The position numbers and the translations under genes are program-made. From Parazoarcus communis (lineage in GTDB: Bacteria; Pseudomonadota; Gammaproteobacteria; Burkholderiales; Rhodocyclaceae), in NCBI RefSeq assembly GCF_003111665.1, contig NZ_CP022188.1:1116001-1180000 (forward strand): 64,000 nucleotides of DNA. The letters are read 5' to 3'. A model generated the notes under the pieces. It ran no database searches and had not been told where the DNA came from. It saw only the letters and a program-made list of their open reading frames with translations. This document shows positions 49,758 through 59,136 of the stretch, piece after piece (the stretch's first letter is position 1; each line of letters starts with the position of its first letter).

Positions 49758-50474
49758 ATGACTGCCTCCGCCCTGATTGCCGCCGCACACGAACTCTCCG
49801 CCACCGTCGACGGGATGCGCTTCGCAGCGCCGGTCACGCATGTCTACAACCCGCTCGACTACGCGGGCGAGATTCACGACAACTACCTCAGGCGCTACGG
49901 CGAGGGGCGCAAACGGGTGGTGTTCATCGGCATGAACCCCGGCCCCTTCGGCATGGCGCAGATCGGCGTGCCGTTTGGCGAGATCAGCACCGCACGCGAC
50001 TGGCTCGGGCTCGAAGGCCCGGTCGGCCAGCCTGCACAGACCAACCCGAAACGCCCGGTTGAAGGCTTTGCCTGCAAGCGCTCCGAGGTCAGCGGGCAAC
50101 GGCTGTGGGGTCTGTTTCGCGACCGTTTCGGCACCCCGGATGCCTTCTTCGCCGATCATTTCGTTGCCAACTATTGCCCGCTCGCCTTCTTCGAGGACGG
50201 CCGCAACCTCACGCCGGACAAGCTGCCGGCCCACGAACAACGCCCACTGCTGTCAGCCTGCGATGCACACCTGCGCCGCCTGGTCGACACCCTGGAGCCG
50301 GAGTGGGTGATCGGCATCGGCGTGTGGGCGGAACAGCGTGCGCTGGGCGCGCTGGGTGACATTGCCGGCCTGCGCTTCGGTCGCATCCTGCACCCCAGCC
50401 CGGCAAGCCCGGCGGCCAACCGCGGCTGGTCGGAAGCTGCGAGCAAACAACTCGTCGAGCTCGGCATATGGTGA
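49758..50474 (+). CDS. SMUG1-type uracil-DNA glycosylase family protein
   Basis: The protein has 238 residues. Key motifs are the catalytic-loop FIGMNPGPFGMAQIGVPFGE, the NYCPLAFFE segment and the DNA-intercalating loop HPSPASPAANRGW. These match the SMUG1 branch of the uracil-DNA glycosylase superfamily, common in animals and found in some bacteria. It should remove uracil or oxidised pyrimidines from DNA. It begins six bases after azlD, so it may be co-transcribed with the transporter by chance of packing. Confidence 0.93.
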   Translation: MTASALIAAAHELSATVDGMRFAAPVTHVYNPLDYAGEIHDNYLRRYGEGRKRVVFIGMNPGPFGMAQIGVPFGEISTARDWLGLEGPVGQPAQTNPKRPVEGFACKRSEVSGQRLWGLFRDRFGTPDAFFADHFVANYCPLAFFEDGRNLTPDKLPAHEQRPLLSACDAHLRRLVDTLEPEWVIGIGVWAEQRALGALGDIAGLRFGRILHPSPASPAANRGWSEAASKQLVELGIW

Positions 50475-50580
50475 TTTCCCGTACCCGTGCCAGACACACC
50501 AGATGGCATTCGGGAGCATCCCGCCCCGGGAAAGGATAAAGACGGCAAGCCTGCCCGGTGGCGGGGAGACCGCAAGTAAT

Positions 50581-50608
50581 TCATAATTATGAGCATATTT
50601 CATTGCTC
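50581..50608. promoter_or_regulatory. AT-rich palindromes upstream of the carbonic anhydrase
   Basis: TCATAATTATGA (50581–50592) is a perfect palindrome, and GAGCA (50591–50595) with TGCTC (50604–50608) forms a second inverted repeat that overlaps its end. They sit 22–49 bases upstream of the start codon in an otherwise GC-rich gap. They may be a regulator site or part of the promoter; no family can be assigned. Confidence 0.4.
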
Positions 50609-50629
50609 ACTTTCCGTCAGGACCAACGA

Positions 50630-51283
50630 ATGAGCCATCAACTCGACCCCCTCTTCAAGAACAACAAGGACTGGTCGGACCGCATGCACAGCGAGGATCC
50701 AGAGTTCTTCGCCCGACTTGTAAACCAGCAGTCGCCCGAATACCTCTGGATCGGGTGTTCGGACAGCCGCGTGCCGGCCAACCAGATCATCGGCCTTGCA
50801 CCGGGCGAAGTCTTCGTCCATCGCAACATCGCCAACGTGGTGGTGCACACCGACCTCAACGCACTGTCCGTCATTCACTACGCAGTGGCAGTGCTGCGGG
50901 TGAAGCACATCCTCGTGGTGGGCCACTATGGCTGCGGCGGCGTCAAGGCCGCCCTCAATGACAACCGGATTGGCCTCACCGACAACTGGCTACGCCATGT
51001 TCAGGATGTCCGCGACCGCCACGAGAGCCTGCTCAACGTGATCGAGGATCACGCCGACCGGGTAGACCGCCTGTGCGAACTCAACGCAATGCAGCAGGTC
51101 GTCAGCATCAGCCAGACATCAGTGCTGCGCGAGGCATGGGAGCGGGGGCAGGACGTCAGCATTCATGGCTGGTGCTACGGGCTGGACGACGGCCTGGTGC
51201 ACGACCTCGGCATCAGTGCCACCTGCCGCGACGAGGCGCTGGAACTGTACCGCAACGGCATCGAACGCATGAGCCGCGACTAA
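50630..51283 (+). CDS. can: Beta-class carbonic anhydrase
   Basis: The protein has 217 residues. The zinc ligands and catalytic dyad are in WIGCSDSRVPANQI (Cys, Asp-Arg), and HYGCGGVKAAL provides the His and second Cys. The start MSHQLDPLFKNNKDWSDRM is the usual Can N-terminus. It interconverts CO2 and bicarbonate to supply carboxylations. The ATG at 50630 was chosen by family length; upstream in-frame sequence is not conserved. The ROK kinase gene follows after three bases. Confidence 0.96.
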   Translation: MSHQLDPLFKNNKDWSDRMHSEDPEFFARLVNQQSPEYLWIGCSDSRVPANQIIGLAPGEVFVHRNIANVVVHTDLNALSVIHYAVAVLRVKHILVVGHYGCGGVKAALNDNRIGLTDNWLRHVQDVRDRHESLLNVIEDHADRVDRLCELNAMQQVVSISQTSVLREAWERGQDVSIHGWCYGLDDGLVHDLGISATCRDEALELYRNGIERMSRD

Positions 51284-51286
51284 GCC

Positions 51287-52201
51287 ATGATCCGGCTCGG
51301 GATCGACCTTGGGGGCACAAAGATCGAGATCGTTGCCCTTGCCGGCGACGGCCGCGAGTTGTTGCGCCGGCGCGTTCCGACGCCTCAGGGGGATTATCGC
51401 GCCACGCTGGAGACCCTGGTCGAACTGGTCGGCTTTGCCGAGGCCAGACTGGGCGAGCGCACCAGTGTCGGGGTCGGCACGCCGGGCTCGCTGTCGCGGA
51501 TGGCGGGCTGCATCCGTAACGCCAACTCGACCTGTCTCAATGGACGCCCGCTGCGGCGCGATCTCGAGGCCATGCTCGAGCGCGAGGTCAGGCTCGCCAA
51601 TGACGCCAACTGCTTTGCCGTTTCCGAGGCCACCGACGGCGCAGGCGCCGGGGCGGAAACGGTGTTCGGCGTCATTATCGGTACCGGCGTCGGTGGCGGG
51701 GTGGTCGTGGGCGGTCGTCTTCTTGCGGGAGCCAACGGCATTGCCGGCGAGTGGGGGCACTCCCCGCTGCCGCTGCCCACCACCGAGGATCTACCGCTCC
51801 CCCCGTGCTATTGCGGCCGGCGCGGCTGCATCGAAACCTATCTCTCAGGCCCCGGACTTGCCGCCGATCACGCACGCCGCCATGGCGGCGGACTGAGCGC
51901 CCATGAAATTGCGGACGCAGCGGTGGCGGGGGATGCGGCCAGCGAGGCCACACTGCAGCGCTATGAAGCGCGGCTGGCACGCGCGCTGGGCACGGTGATC
52001 AACCTCATCGACCCCGACGTGATCGTCCTCGGCGGCGGCCTGTCGAGGCTCGAGCGACTGTATGCCAATGTGCCGGCACGCTGGGCCGAACACGTCTTCT
52101 CCGATCAGATCCTCACCCGGCTGCGACCGGCCCGTCATGGCGACTCGTCCGGCGTGCGCGGCGCAGCCTGGTTGTGGCCTGCGGGCACTGAAGCCCGCTA
52201 G
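51287..52201 (+). CDS. ROK family sugar kinase (fructokinase-like)
   Basis: The protein has 304 residues. The ATP-binding motif is MIRLGIDLGGTKIEIVAL; the ROK signature is FGVIIGTGVGGGVVVGGRL; the zinc site is CYCGRRGCIETYLSG, preceded by the substrate-binding GEWGHSPLP. ROK kinases of this form phosphorylate fructose, mannose or N-acetylglucosamine; the exact sugar cannot be read here. It is adjacent to can and convergent with priA. Confidence 0.92.
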   Translation: MIRLGIDLGGTKIEIVALAGDGRELLRRRVPTPQGDYRATLETLVELVGFAEARLGERTSVGVGTPGSLSRMAGCIRNANSTCLNGRPLRRDLEAMLEREVRLANDANCFAVSEATDGAGAGAETVFGVIIGTGVGGGVVVGGRLLAGANGIAGEWGHSPLPLPTTEDLPLPPCYCGRRGCIETYLSGPGLAADHARRHGGGLSAHEIADAAVAGDAASEATLQRYEARLARALGTVINLIDPDVIVLGGGLSRLERLYANVPARWAEHVFSDQILTRLRPARHGDSSGVRGAAWLWPAGTEAR

Positions 52202-52254
52202 CATGCTGGCCCGGGTGGGGGCCGCCGACGTTTCACGCCAATGACTGCGCACGC

Positions 52255-54429
52255 TCAGACATCGAGCGGATCCACATCGAGCTGCCAGCGCAGTTCCCGT
52301 GGCGTGCGCTGGGCGTAAAGCATTGTCATCCACTGCCCCAGAAAGCCCTGCAGATCCGCACGGCTGTCCGCCTCGACCAGCAGCTGTGCCCGCTCGCGGC
52401 GCGCAAGCCTGGACATGCGCATCGGCACCGGATCGAACAGGCGCAGGTTTTCGGGCGCACACGACTGGGCCAGACGACGGGCGTGCTGCAGAAACTCGAC
52501 CGCATCCGCCAGCGCCGGTGCATCAGCCCGCAACATGGCCTGGTGCGTGAATGGCGGGAAGCAGGCCACCCTGCGCTCATCCAGCGCCATCTTCGCGAAG
52601 GCGTCGAAATCATGGCGCCCGAGGTGCTGATAGAGCAGGTGGCCCGGGTACTCGGTCTGTATCAGCACCTCGCCCGGCAGGCTTCCCCGCCCCGCGCGCC
52701 CCCCGACCTGCATCAGCTGCTGGAAGAGCCGCTCTGGCGCACGAAAGTCAGCCGCATGGAGCGAGGAGTCTGCCCCGACGACCCCAACCAGGGTGAGCTT
52801 GGGGAAATCGTGCCCCTTCGCCATCATCTGGGTGCCGACCAGGATGTCTGCCTCGCCGGCAGCGATCTTGTCGAGGAGCGCCTCCCATTGCGCGCGGGTA
52901 CGCGCGGCATCGCGATCCACGCGCAGCACGCGGGCCTCGGGAAAAAGCTCGTTCAGTCTGGCTTCGATGCGCTGGGTGCCGCGACCGAAGGGCTGGATAT
53001 CCTGATTGCCACAACTCGGGCACGCATGCGGAATCCCGCCATCGCAGCCACAGTGGTGACAACGCAGGCGCCGATCGGCCAGATGCACGACAAGGTTGGC
53101 CGAGCAGTGCGGGCAGCGGCTCACCCAGCCGCAGGCCGGACATGACAGCACCGGCGCATAGCCGCGGCGGTTGATGAAGACCAGGCTCTGCTCGCCACGC
53201 TTCAGACGCTCGGAGATGGCCGCGTGCAGGGCCGGGCTGAGGCCTTCGTCGAGCTTCATGCGCCGGATGTCCACCGCACGTACCTTGGGCAGGGTCGTCG
53301 CCACCGCACGATGCGTCAGGCGCAGCAGACCGTAACGCCCGTTGCCGGCATGCTGCCAGCTCTCCAGCGACGGCGTCGCCGAGCCGAGCAGCACCGGCAC
53401 AGCGCGCTGGCGCGCCCGCCACACGGCGACATCGCGTGCCGAATAGCGGACCCCCTCCTGCTGCTTGTACGAGGCGTCGTGTTCCTCGTCGACCAGGATG
53501 ATGCCAAGACGGGGAAGGGGGGCAAACACCGACAGCCGGGTGCCGAGTACGATGTCCGCATGGCCGCTCAAGGCCTGGACGAAGCCACGCGAGCGCGCCC
53601 CTTCGGCAAGCCCCGAATGCAGGCTGACCACGTTGGCTGCCGGAAAGCGCTGCGCCACCCGGTTCTCGAGCTGGGGCGTCAGGGCAATCTCGGGGACGAG
53701 CATCAGCACCTGCTCACCAGCCGCCAGCGCCCGCTCAGCGAGACGCAGATAGATCTCGGTCTTGCCGCTCCCGGTCACCCCGTGGAGCAACCAGGCCTGG
53801 AAGCCGGTGCCGGCAGCGACCACGGTATCGATCACCGCGGCCTGTTCCACGGTCAATTCAGGCCGTCCGGCAGCAAGATGCCGCCCACCACCATCGTCAC
53901 GTGGCACCAGCCAGCCGCGCCGGATCAGGTCGCCCACCGCACTCCCCGCCTCAAGCGCCCGCACCGCGCTGCGCCGCGCGGGCCCGCCCAGCGCGTCCGT
54001 CGCCCGCAGCAGCGTCAGCGCCCGGCTCTCACGCCGCGCCTCGGTGAGTGCCACGCGGCCGGCAGCGGACAGCTCGAGCACGGGGTCGACATCGTCTCCA
54101 CTCACCCCGTCCGCACGACGCAGGCCCGGCGGCAGCGCCAGGGCCACCACTTCGCCCAGCGGAGCGTGGTAGTAGCGCGCAACGAAACCGACGAGTTCGA
54201 GCCAGTCGGCCGGGAGGGGCGGGACCTCACGCTGAACATGACTCACCACCTTGAGGCGACTGCGGTCTATATCCGCCTCGGCGGGCAAGGAAACGATCAA
54301 TCCGCTCTTTTCCCCGCGTCCGAAGGGCACGCGCACGCACCGGCCAATATCCGAATCAACTGCATCTTCTGCAATGTAATCAAAGAGTTGTGGGATCGGA
54401 AGAGGTAATGCAACGCGTATGATCGGCAT
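52255..54429 (-). CDS. priA: PriA, primosomal replication-restart helicase
   Basis: The protein has 724 residues. The N-terminal DNA 3'-end-binding domain starts MPIIRVALPLPIPQLFDYI. The helicase core shows HGVTGSGKTEIYLR, ILVDEEHDASYKQQ and GTQMMAKGHDFPKL. Eight zinc-binding cysteines lie between about residues 435 and 475 (CPACGWVSRCPHC, CHHCGCDGG, CPSCGNQD). PriA reloads the replisome at stalled forks. Its promoter lies in the AT-rich gap that contains DnaA-box-like sites. Confidence 0.97.
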   Translation of the reverse strand: MPIIRVALPLPIPQLFDYIAEDAVDSDIGRCVRVPFGRGEKSGLIVSLPAEADIDRSRLKVVSHVQREVPPLPADWLELVGFVARYYHAPLGEVVALALPPGLRRADGVSGDDVDPVLELSAAGRVALTEARRESRALTLLRATDALGGPARRSAVRALEAGSAVGDLIRRGWLVPRDDGGGRHLAAGRPELTVEQAAVIDTVVAAGTGFQAWLLHGVTGSGKTEIYLRLAERALAAGEQVLMLVPEIALTPQLENRVAQRFPAANVVSLHSGLAEGARSRGFVQALSGHADIVLGTRLSVFAPLPRLGIILVDEEHDASYKQQEGVRYSARDVAVWRARQRAVPVLLGSATPSLESWQHAGNGRYGLLRLTHRAVATTLPKVRAVDIRRMKLDEGLSPALHAAISERLKRGEQSLVFINRRGYAPVLSCPACGWVSRCPHCSANLVVHLADRRLRCHHCGCDGGIPHACPSCGNQDIQPFGRGTQRIEARLNELFPEARVLRVDRDAARTRAQWEALLDKIAAGEADILVGTQMMAKGHDFPKLTLVGVVGADSSLHAADFRAPERLFQQLMQVGGRAGRGSLPGEVLIQTEYPGHLLYQHLGRHDFDAFAKMALDERRVACFPPFTHQAMLRADAPALADAVEFLQHARRLAQSCAPENLRLFDPVPMRMSRLARRERAQLLVEADSRADLQGFLGQWMTMLYAQRTPRELRWQLDVDPLDV

Positions 54430-54544
54430 GGGGAATAGCGATGTATTCTGAATAGTTCTTTTTTTTCAGTTGTTTAGCGTTGAAACTTGAAGCCGATACG
54501 CGAAAAACAGCGCTAAACACTTGCCCCTAAACCACCCCTTCGTC

Positions 54545-54579
54545 TTGTCCACAAAAGCTGTGGATAACTTTGTGGGAAA
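54545..54579. promoter_or_regulatory. Cluster of three DnaA-box-like sites
   Basis: TTGTCCACA (54545–54553), TGTGGATAA (54559–54567, the exact complement of the consensus TTATCCACA) and TGTGGGAAA (54571–54579, two mismatches) sit within 35 bases. Confidence 0.65.
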
Positions 54580-54663
54580 CCAGGGTAAATCGGGCTGAAA
54601 CCAGCGTGAAACAAGCACTTCTGTCACTTTGCCTTAACATAGTGGAAAGTTTTTATTCATATA

Positions 54664-54676
54664 AATCAACGCGTTG
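54664..54676 (+). promoter_or_regulatory. Consensus IHF binding site
   Basis: AATCAACGCGTTG fits the IHF consensus WATCAANNNNTTR at every fixed position and is set in an AT-rich context, about 85 bases from the DnaA-box cluster. Confidence 0.6.
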
Positions 54677-54832
54677 TGAAATTTACTGCATATCCGCACT
54701 ATTTCGGTGAATATTTTTACCCAAATGGCTTCCGTGTGCATAAGTCAAGCGAAAAACCCACTTTTTTTTGTTGACATGCACCGGAAGTAGTAAGCGAAGT
54801 TACCCCTCCCGGCGCCGTCAGGAAGCGCTCGC

Positions 54833-55903
54833 TCAGCCTTGAGCGCGCACGATGCGGCTGTGTTCATGCGCCGTATCGACCATCACCGCCACATTCTCCG
54901 GCGGCGTGAACTGCGAAATGCCATGACCAAGGTTGAAGACGTGGCCAGGATGGGCACCGAAGGCGTCGATCACCTTGCGGGTTTCGGCTGCAACAACCTC
55001 TGGCGGTGCGAAGAGCACGTTGGGGTCGAGGTTGCCCTGCAAGGCCACCTTGTCGCCCACCAGCTGTCGGGCGCGGCCAATGTCCATGGTCCAGTCCAGC
55101 CCGACTGCGTCGCTGCCGATACCGGCAATCGACTCCAGCCACAGTCCGCCGCCCTTGGTGAATACGATGCTCGGCACACGCTCGCCATCGCGCTCGCGAA
55201 TCAGGCCTGACACGACTCTTTCGAGATAGGGCAGGGAGAACTCCTTGTACGCGGCCTCCGACAGCACCCCGCCCCAGGAGTCGAACACCATGACGGCCTG
55301 GGCGCCCGCTTCGATCTGGGCGTTGAGGTATTTGACCACCGCGTCGGCAGTCACGCTCAGGATGTGGTGCATCAGGTCAGGCCGGCTGTAAGCCATGCTC
55401 TTGACCTTGCGATAGTCGTCCGACGAACCGCCTTCGACCATGTAGCACGCCAGCGTCCACGGGCTGCCGGAGAAGCCGATGAGGGGGACGCTGCCGTCGA
55501 GCGCGCGACGGATCTCGGCCACGGCATCCATGACGTACTGCAGCTCGACGTGAGGATCGGGTGCAAACAGGTTGCGGATCTCCCACTCTTCGCGCAGCGG
55601 GCGTTCGAAGCGCGGGCCCTCGCCTTCGGCGAAGTAGAGCCCCAGCCCCATCGCGTCCGGCACGGTCAGGATGTCGGAGAACAGGATCGCGGCATCAAGG
55701 TCATAGCGTGCCAGCGGTTGCAGCGTGACTTCACAGGCCATGGCCGGGCTCTTGCACAGCTGCAGAAAGCTGCCCGCGCGTTTGCGCGTCTCGCAGTATT
55801 CCGGCAGGTAGCGTCCGGCCTGGCGCATCAGCCACACGGGCGTGTATTCGGTGGGCTGGCGCAGCAGGGCGCGCAGGAAAGTGTCGTTCTTAGGGCGGCT
55901 CAC
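54833..55903 (-). CDS. hemE: HemE, uroporphyrinogen decarboxylase
   Basis: The protein has 356 residues, close to the usual 354. The signature [11 protein letters not shown] is near the N-terminus, with [16 protein letters not shown] in the middle and the late [15 protein letters not shown]. It converts uroporphyrinogen III to coproporphyrinogen III in haem synthesis. The start was set at GTG 55903 ([13 protein letters not shown]), preceded by AAGAGGA at ideal spacing; the further upstream frame has no family character. It is followed by the AT-rich gap and then priA on the same strand. Confidence 0.95.
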   Translation of the reverse strand: MSRPKNDTFLRALLRQPTEYTPVWLMRQAGRYLPEYCETRKRAGSFLQLCKSPAMACEVTLQPLARYDLDAAILFSDILTVPDAMGLGLYFAEGEGPRFERPLREEWEIRNLFAPDPHVELQYVMDAVAEIRRALDGSVPLIGFSGSPWTLACYMVEGGSSDDYRKVKSMAYSRPDLMHHILSVTADAVVKYLNAQIEAGAQAVMVFDSWGGVLSEAAYKEFSLPYLERVVSGLIRERDGERVPSIVFTKGGGLWLESIAGIGSDAVGLDWTMDIGRARQLVGDKVALQGNLDPNVLFAPPEVVAAETRKVIDAFGAHPGHVFNLGHGISQFTPPENVAVMVDTAHEHSRIVRAQG

Positions 55904-56117
55904 GTCGAGTCCTCTTTTCCAGCCGATTGGCAACAAGGCGTGATTATCGCCTGTCACGGGCCCGGATGGGTTGAGCACCGTCAGTTTGGCAACCCGAGAA
56001 GGTAGCGGACGCAGGCAGGACAGCAGAAAACGCCGCCCCGCAAGCGCGCCATCACGACGCGCCAGAGCTGTGCGCGGCGGGTCGTCACGGCGCCCCGATG
56101 CGCGTGCGCAGGAGCCC

Positions 56118-57590
56118 TTACCGGCGCCAGAATGCCGGCGTCATGACCACCAGCAAGGTGAAGATCTCGAGCCGCCCCAGGATCATCGTGAACGACAGCA
56201 CCGCTGTCTGAAAATCATTGAGCGACTGATAGTTGGAGGCCGGGCCCACGGCATCGAGCCCCGGACCGGTGTTGTTGAGACAGGCCACCACCCCCGAAAA
56301 CGCGGTGATCAGTTCGAGGCCACTGGCCGACAGCAGCAGGGTCAGCGACACGATGCTGACCATGTACATGAAGCTGAAGCCGAGCACCGCGTGAAGAATC
56401 CCCTCCGAGACGGGCTGCTTGCCCATCAGGACCGGGCGCACCGCATTGGGGTGGAGCGAACGGATGATCTCGCGAAACACCTGCTTGTACAGGATGATCG
56501 CCCGCATCATCTTGATCCCGCCGCCGGCCGAACCCGAACACGCAATGAAGCTCCCCAGGAACAGCACCCAGATCTGCGCGAACATCGGCCACAGCGTGTA
56601 ATCGTAGGTCGCCAGACCCAGCGACGTGGAGATCGACACCACATGAAAGGACACATAGCGCAAGGTGGTGGCCAGGTCGGCGTGCACGTTGAACTGCATC
56701 AGGTAGAACGTCAGCAGCAGGATGCTGACGATCAGGACTGCGAAGAAGAAGGGAATCTCGGGGTCACGGAAGTAGGGCAGCAGCGAGCGCCGCGACAAGG
56801 CCAGATAGTGGGTGGCGAAGTTGAGCGCGGAAGCCAGCGCAAACACCATGGCCACCATTTCCACATCGAGATTGTGGAAGTGTCCGAGCGAGGCGTCCTT
56901 GCTCGAAAAGCCGCCCAGCCCCGCGACCGAGAACGCATGGATGACCGCATCCCAGCCTTCCAGGCCGGCGAACCAGAGGCTGAAGCCACAGCCGACGGTG
57001 AGCAGGATGTAGGTGAGCCACAAGCCCTTGGCCGTCTCCGCGATGCGGGGCGTGAGACTGCTCTCCTTCATCGGCGTGGGCACCTCGGCCTTGAACAACT
57101 GCCGGCCGCCGATGCCGAGCAGAGGCAGAATGGCGACCACCAGCACGATCACCCCCATGCCGCCGATCCAGTGCATGAAGGTGCGCCACAGGTTGATCGA
57201 GGTCGGCAGGTCGTCCAGCCCGGTGAGGATCGTCCCGCCGCTCGCCGTCAGGCCCGATACCGCTTCGAAGTACGCGTCGACCAGAGACAGGTGCGGAAGG
57301 TAGCCCAGCAAGGGCAGCGCGCCGAAGACCGGCAGTACCACCCAGGTGGACGCGACCAGCAGAAAACCGTCGTGCACCCGCAGGTCGCGGCGACGCCCGC
57401 GCGTCCCCAGCCACAGCAGCGCGCCACACAGCAGGGTCACCACGATCGCCTGATCGTAGGCCATGGTCGCGCCATCGTCGAGCCAGAACGAAACCGACAA
57501 CGGAAACAGCATCAGCAAGGCGAAGATCACGATGATCAGGCCAAGCGCGTTGAGGGCAGGGTAGTAGGCGCGCACCGGAGACGAGTACAT
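56118..57590 (-). CDS. trkH: TrkH family potassium uptake channel subunit
   Basis: The protein has 490 residues with repeated membrane–pore–membrane units. Selectivity-loop segments include [33 protein letters not shown] and [15 protein letters not shown]. It forms the K+-conducting membrane part of the Trk system and works with TrkA encoded just upstream (four bases between trkA stop and trkH start). The C-terminus ends [11 protein letters not shown], as in other TrkH proteins. Confidence 0.95.
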   Translation of the reverse strand: MYSSPVRAYYPALNALGLIIVIFALLMLFPLSVSFWLDDGATMAYDQAIVVTLLCGALLWLGTRGRRRDLRVHDGFLLVASTWVVLPVFGALPLLGYLPHLSLVDAYFEAVSGLTASGGTILTGLDDLPTSINLWRTFMHWIGGMGVIVLVVAILPLLGIGGRQLFKAEVPTPMKESSLTPRIAETAKGLWLTYILLTVGCGFSLWFAGLEGWDAVIHAFSVAGLGGFSSKDASLGHFHNLDVEMVAMVFALASALNFATHYLALSRRSLLPYFRDPEIPFFFAVLIVSILLLTFYLMQFNVHADLATTLRYVSFHVVSISTSLGLATYDYTLWPMFAQIWVLFLGSFIACSGSAGGGIKMMRAIILYKQVFREIIRSLHPNAVRPVLMGKQPVSEGILHAVLGFSFMYMVSIVSLTLLLSASGLELITAFSGVVACLNNTGPGLDAVGPASNYQSLNDFQTAVLSFTMILGRLEIFTLLVVMTPAFWRR

Positions 57591-57594
57591 GAAC

Positions 57595-59001
57595 TTAAAG
57601 GAAGGTGAAGCTGACCTGGAACAGCTTCTCGACCTTGCTCACCAGATTCTTGTGGGTACAGAACACGATCACGTGATCCTCGTTCTCGATCAGCGTGTCG
57701 TGGTGGGGAATGATCACCATCCGCCGGATCACCTTGCCGTCACCACCACGCCGTTCGTCACGCACGATCGCGCCAATCGTCGCGCCCTTGGGCAGGGTGA
57801 TCTCGTCGATGCGACGCCCCACCACCTTGGAGTCCTTGGGCTTGCCGTGCGCAATGATCTCGAGCGCCTCGGCGGCCCCGCGGCGAAGGCTATGGACCGC
57901 CACCACATCGCCACGACGCACATGCGCGAGCAGCGATCCAATGGAGGTGTGTGCGGGCGAGATCGCGATGTCGATCGGGCCGCCCTGCACCAGGTCGACG
58001 TAGCTCTTGCGATTGATCAGCGCCAGCGTGCGGCGCGCGCCCATGCGCTTGGCCAGTGAAGCGGACATGATGTTGTCTTCTTCATCGTTGGTCAGCGCCA
58101 CGAACAGATCGGTCTCGTCGATCCCCTCATTCTCGAGCAGCTTCTCGTCGGTGGTGTCACCCCGCAGCACGAGGGTATGGCTGAGCTGGGTTGCCAGCAT
58201 CTCGGCCCGGCGCTTGTCGACCTCGAGAATCTTGACGTGATAGTCGTTCTCGATCGAGCGTGCGAGGCGGAAGCCGATGTTACCGCCGCCGGCAATCATG
58301 ATTCTCCGCATGGGCTTGTCGGTGCGGCGCAGTTCCCGCATGACCTGCCGGATATGCACGGTCGCCGCCAGACAGAACACTTCGTCGCCGGGGACGATCA
58401 CCGTGTCGCCCTCGGGAATGATCGGCTCGCCATTGCGGTAGATGGCGGCAATGCGCACCTCGACGTTGGGCAGGTGAAAGCGCAGCGCCTTGAGTGGATG
58501 CCCCACCAGGGGGCCGCCCTCGAACGCACGGACACCGATCAGGCTGACCACGCCATCGGCAAAATCCAGCACCTGCAGCGCCTCGGGAAAGGCAATCAGG
58601 CGCTTGATGTGATCGGTGACGATCTGCTCGGGGCAGATCGAGAAATCGACCGCGAAGTTGTTTTCGTCGAGGAGTTCGGGGTGGTCGACATAGTCGGTCG
58701 AGCGCAGGCGCGCAATCCGCGTGGGCAGATTGAACAAGGCCTTGGCCACGCGGCAGGCGCACAGGTTGGTCTGGTCCGACTGCGTCACCGCGATCAGCAG
58801 ATCGGCGTCTTCCGCGCCCGCTTCGCGCAGGACGGACGGCGACGCAGCGTTCCCGCACACCGTGCGTACTTCCAGCCGCTCGCGCAATTCCGCGAGGTAG
58901 TCCGCACTGGTGTCGACGAGGGTGATGTCGTTGGCTTCAGATACCAGATTTTCAGCAACCGACGCACCGACCTGGCCGGCACCAAGAATGATGACTTTCA
59001 A
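57595..59001 (-). CDS. trkA: TrkA, Trk potassium system NAD-binding regulatory subunit
   Basis: The protein has 468 residues with duplicated RCK units: KVIILGAGQVGASVAENL at the start and RIMIAGGGNIGFRLARSIE near residue 230, each followed by a TrkA-C domain. It gates TrkH in response to NAD(H) and nucleotides. The likely start is TTG at 59001, where the family normally begins with MKxIILGAG; a second TTG eight codons upstream is possible. No ATG fits. Confidence 0.94.
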   Translation of the reverse strand: MKVIILGAGQVGASVAENLVSEANDITLVDTSADYLAELRERLEVRTVCGNAASPSVLREAGAEDADLLIAVTQSDQTNLCACRVAKALFNLPTRIARLRSTDYVDHPELLDENNFAVDFSICPEQIVTDHIKRLIAFPEALQVLDFADGVVSLIGVRAFEGGPLVGHPLKALRFHLPNVEVRIAAIYRNGEPIIPEGDTVIVPGDEVFCLAATVHIRQVMRELRRTDKPMRRIMIAGGGNIGFRLARSIENDYHVKILEVDKRRAEMLATQLSHTLVLRGDTTDEKLLENEGIDETDLFVALTNDEEDNIMSASLAKRMGARRTLALINRKSYVDLVQGGPIDIAISPAHTSIGSLLAHVRRGDVVAVHSLRRGAAEALEIIAHGKPKDSKVVGRRIDEITLPKGATIGAIVRDERRGGDGKVIRRMVIIPHHDTLIENEDHVIVFCTHKNLVSKVEKLFQVSFTFL

Positions 59002-59136
59002 CGGGATAGCCCCAGATGAACGCAAGAGCGGCCGATTCTACGCGGTGTTTCATCGACACGAAACAGAATGTTGCAATGCAGCAACCTGCGTATCGATACG
59101 CCAACCGTCGCGCCCACGTGGTCTATCCCTTAAGCA

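Larger units (their letters stand above)
54430..54832. other. AT-rich oriC-like gap between priA and hemE
   Basis: This 403-base gap is clearly AT-richer than the surroundings and has no supportable gene. It holds a perfect DnaA box TTATCCACA (minus strand, 54559–54567), a one-mismatch box TTGTCCACA (54545–54553), a looser one at 54571–54579, and another one-mismatch site at 54735–54743. A consensus IHF site lies at 54664–54676, and very AT-rich stretches run from 54648 to 54722 and around 54446–54476. TGTTTAGCG (54471–54479) and CGCTAAACA (54511–54519) form an inverted repeat. It must also contain the priA promoter. Function as an origin is a hypothesis. Confidence 0.55.

Noticed and set aside
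50511..50576. c-di-GMP-I (GEMM) riboswitch before the carbonic anhydrase
   Set aside because: A short stretch (GACGGCAAGCC and GGCGGGGAGACCG) resembles part of it, but the other conserved half is missing.
55971..57608. 545-residue plus-strand frame opposite trkH
   Set aside because: It has the same antisense character with no start signal or motif; trkH is certain.
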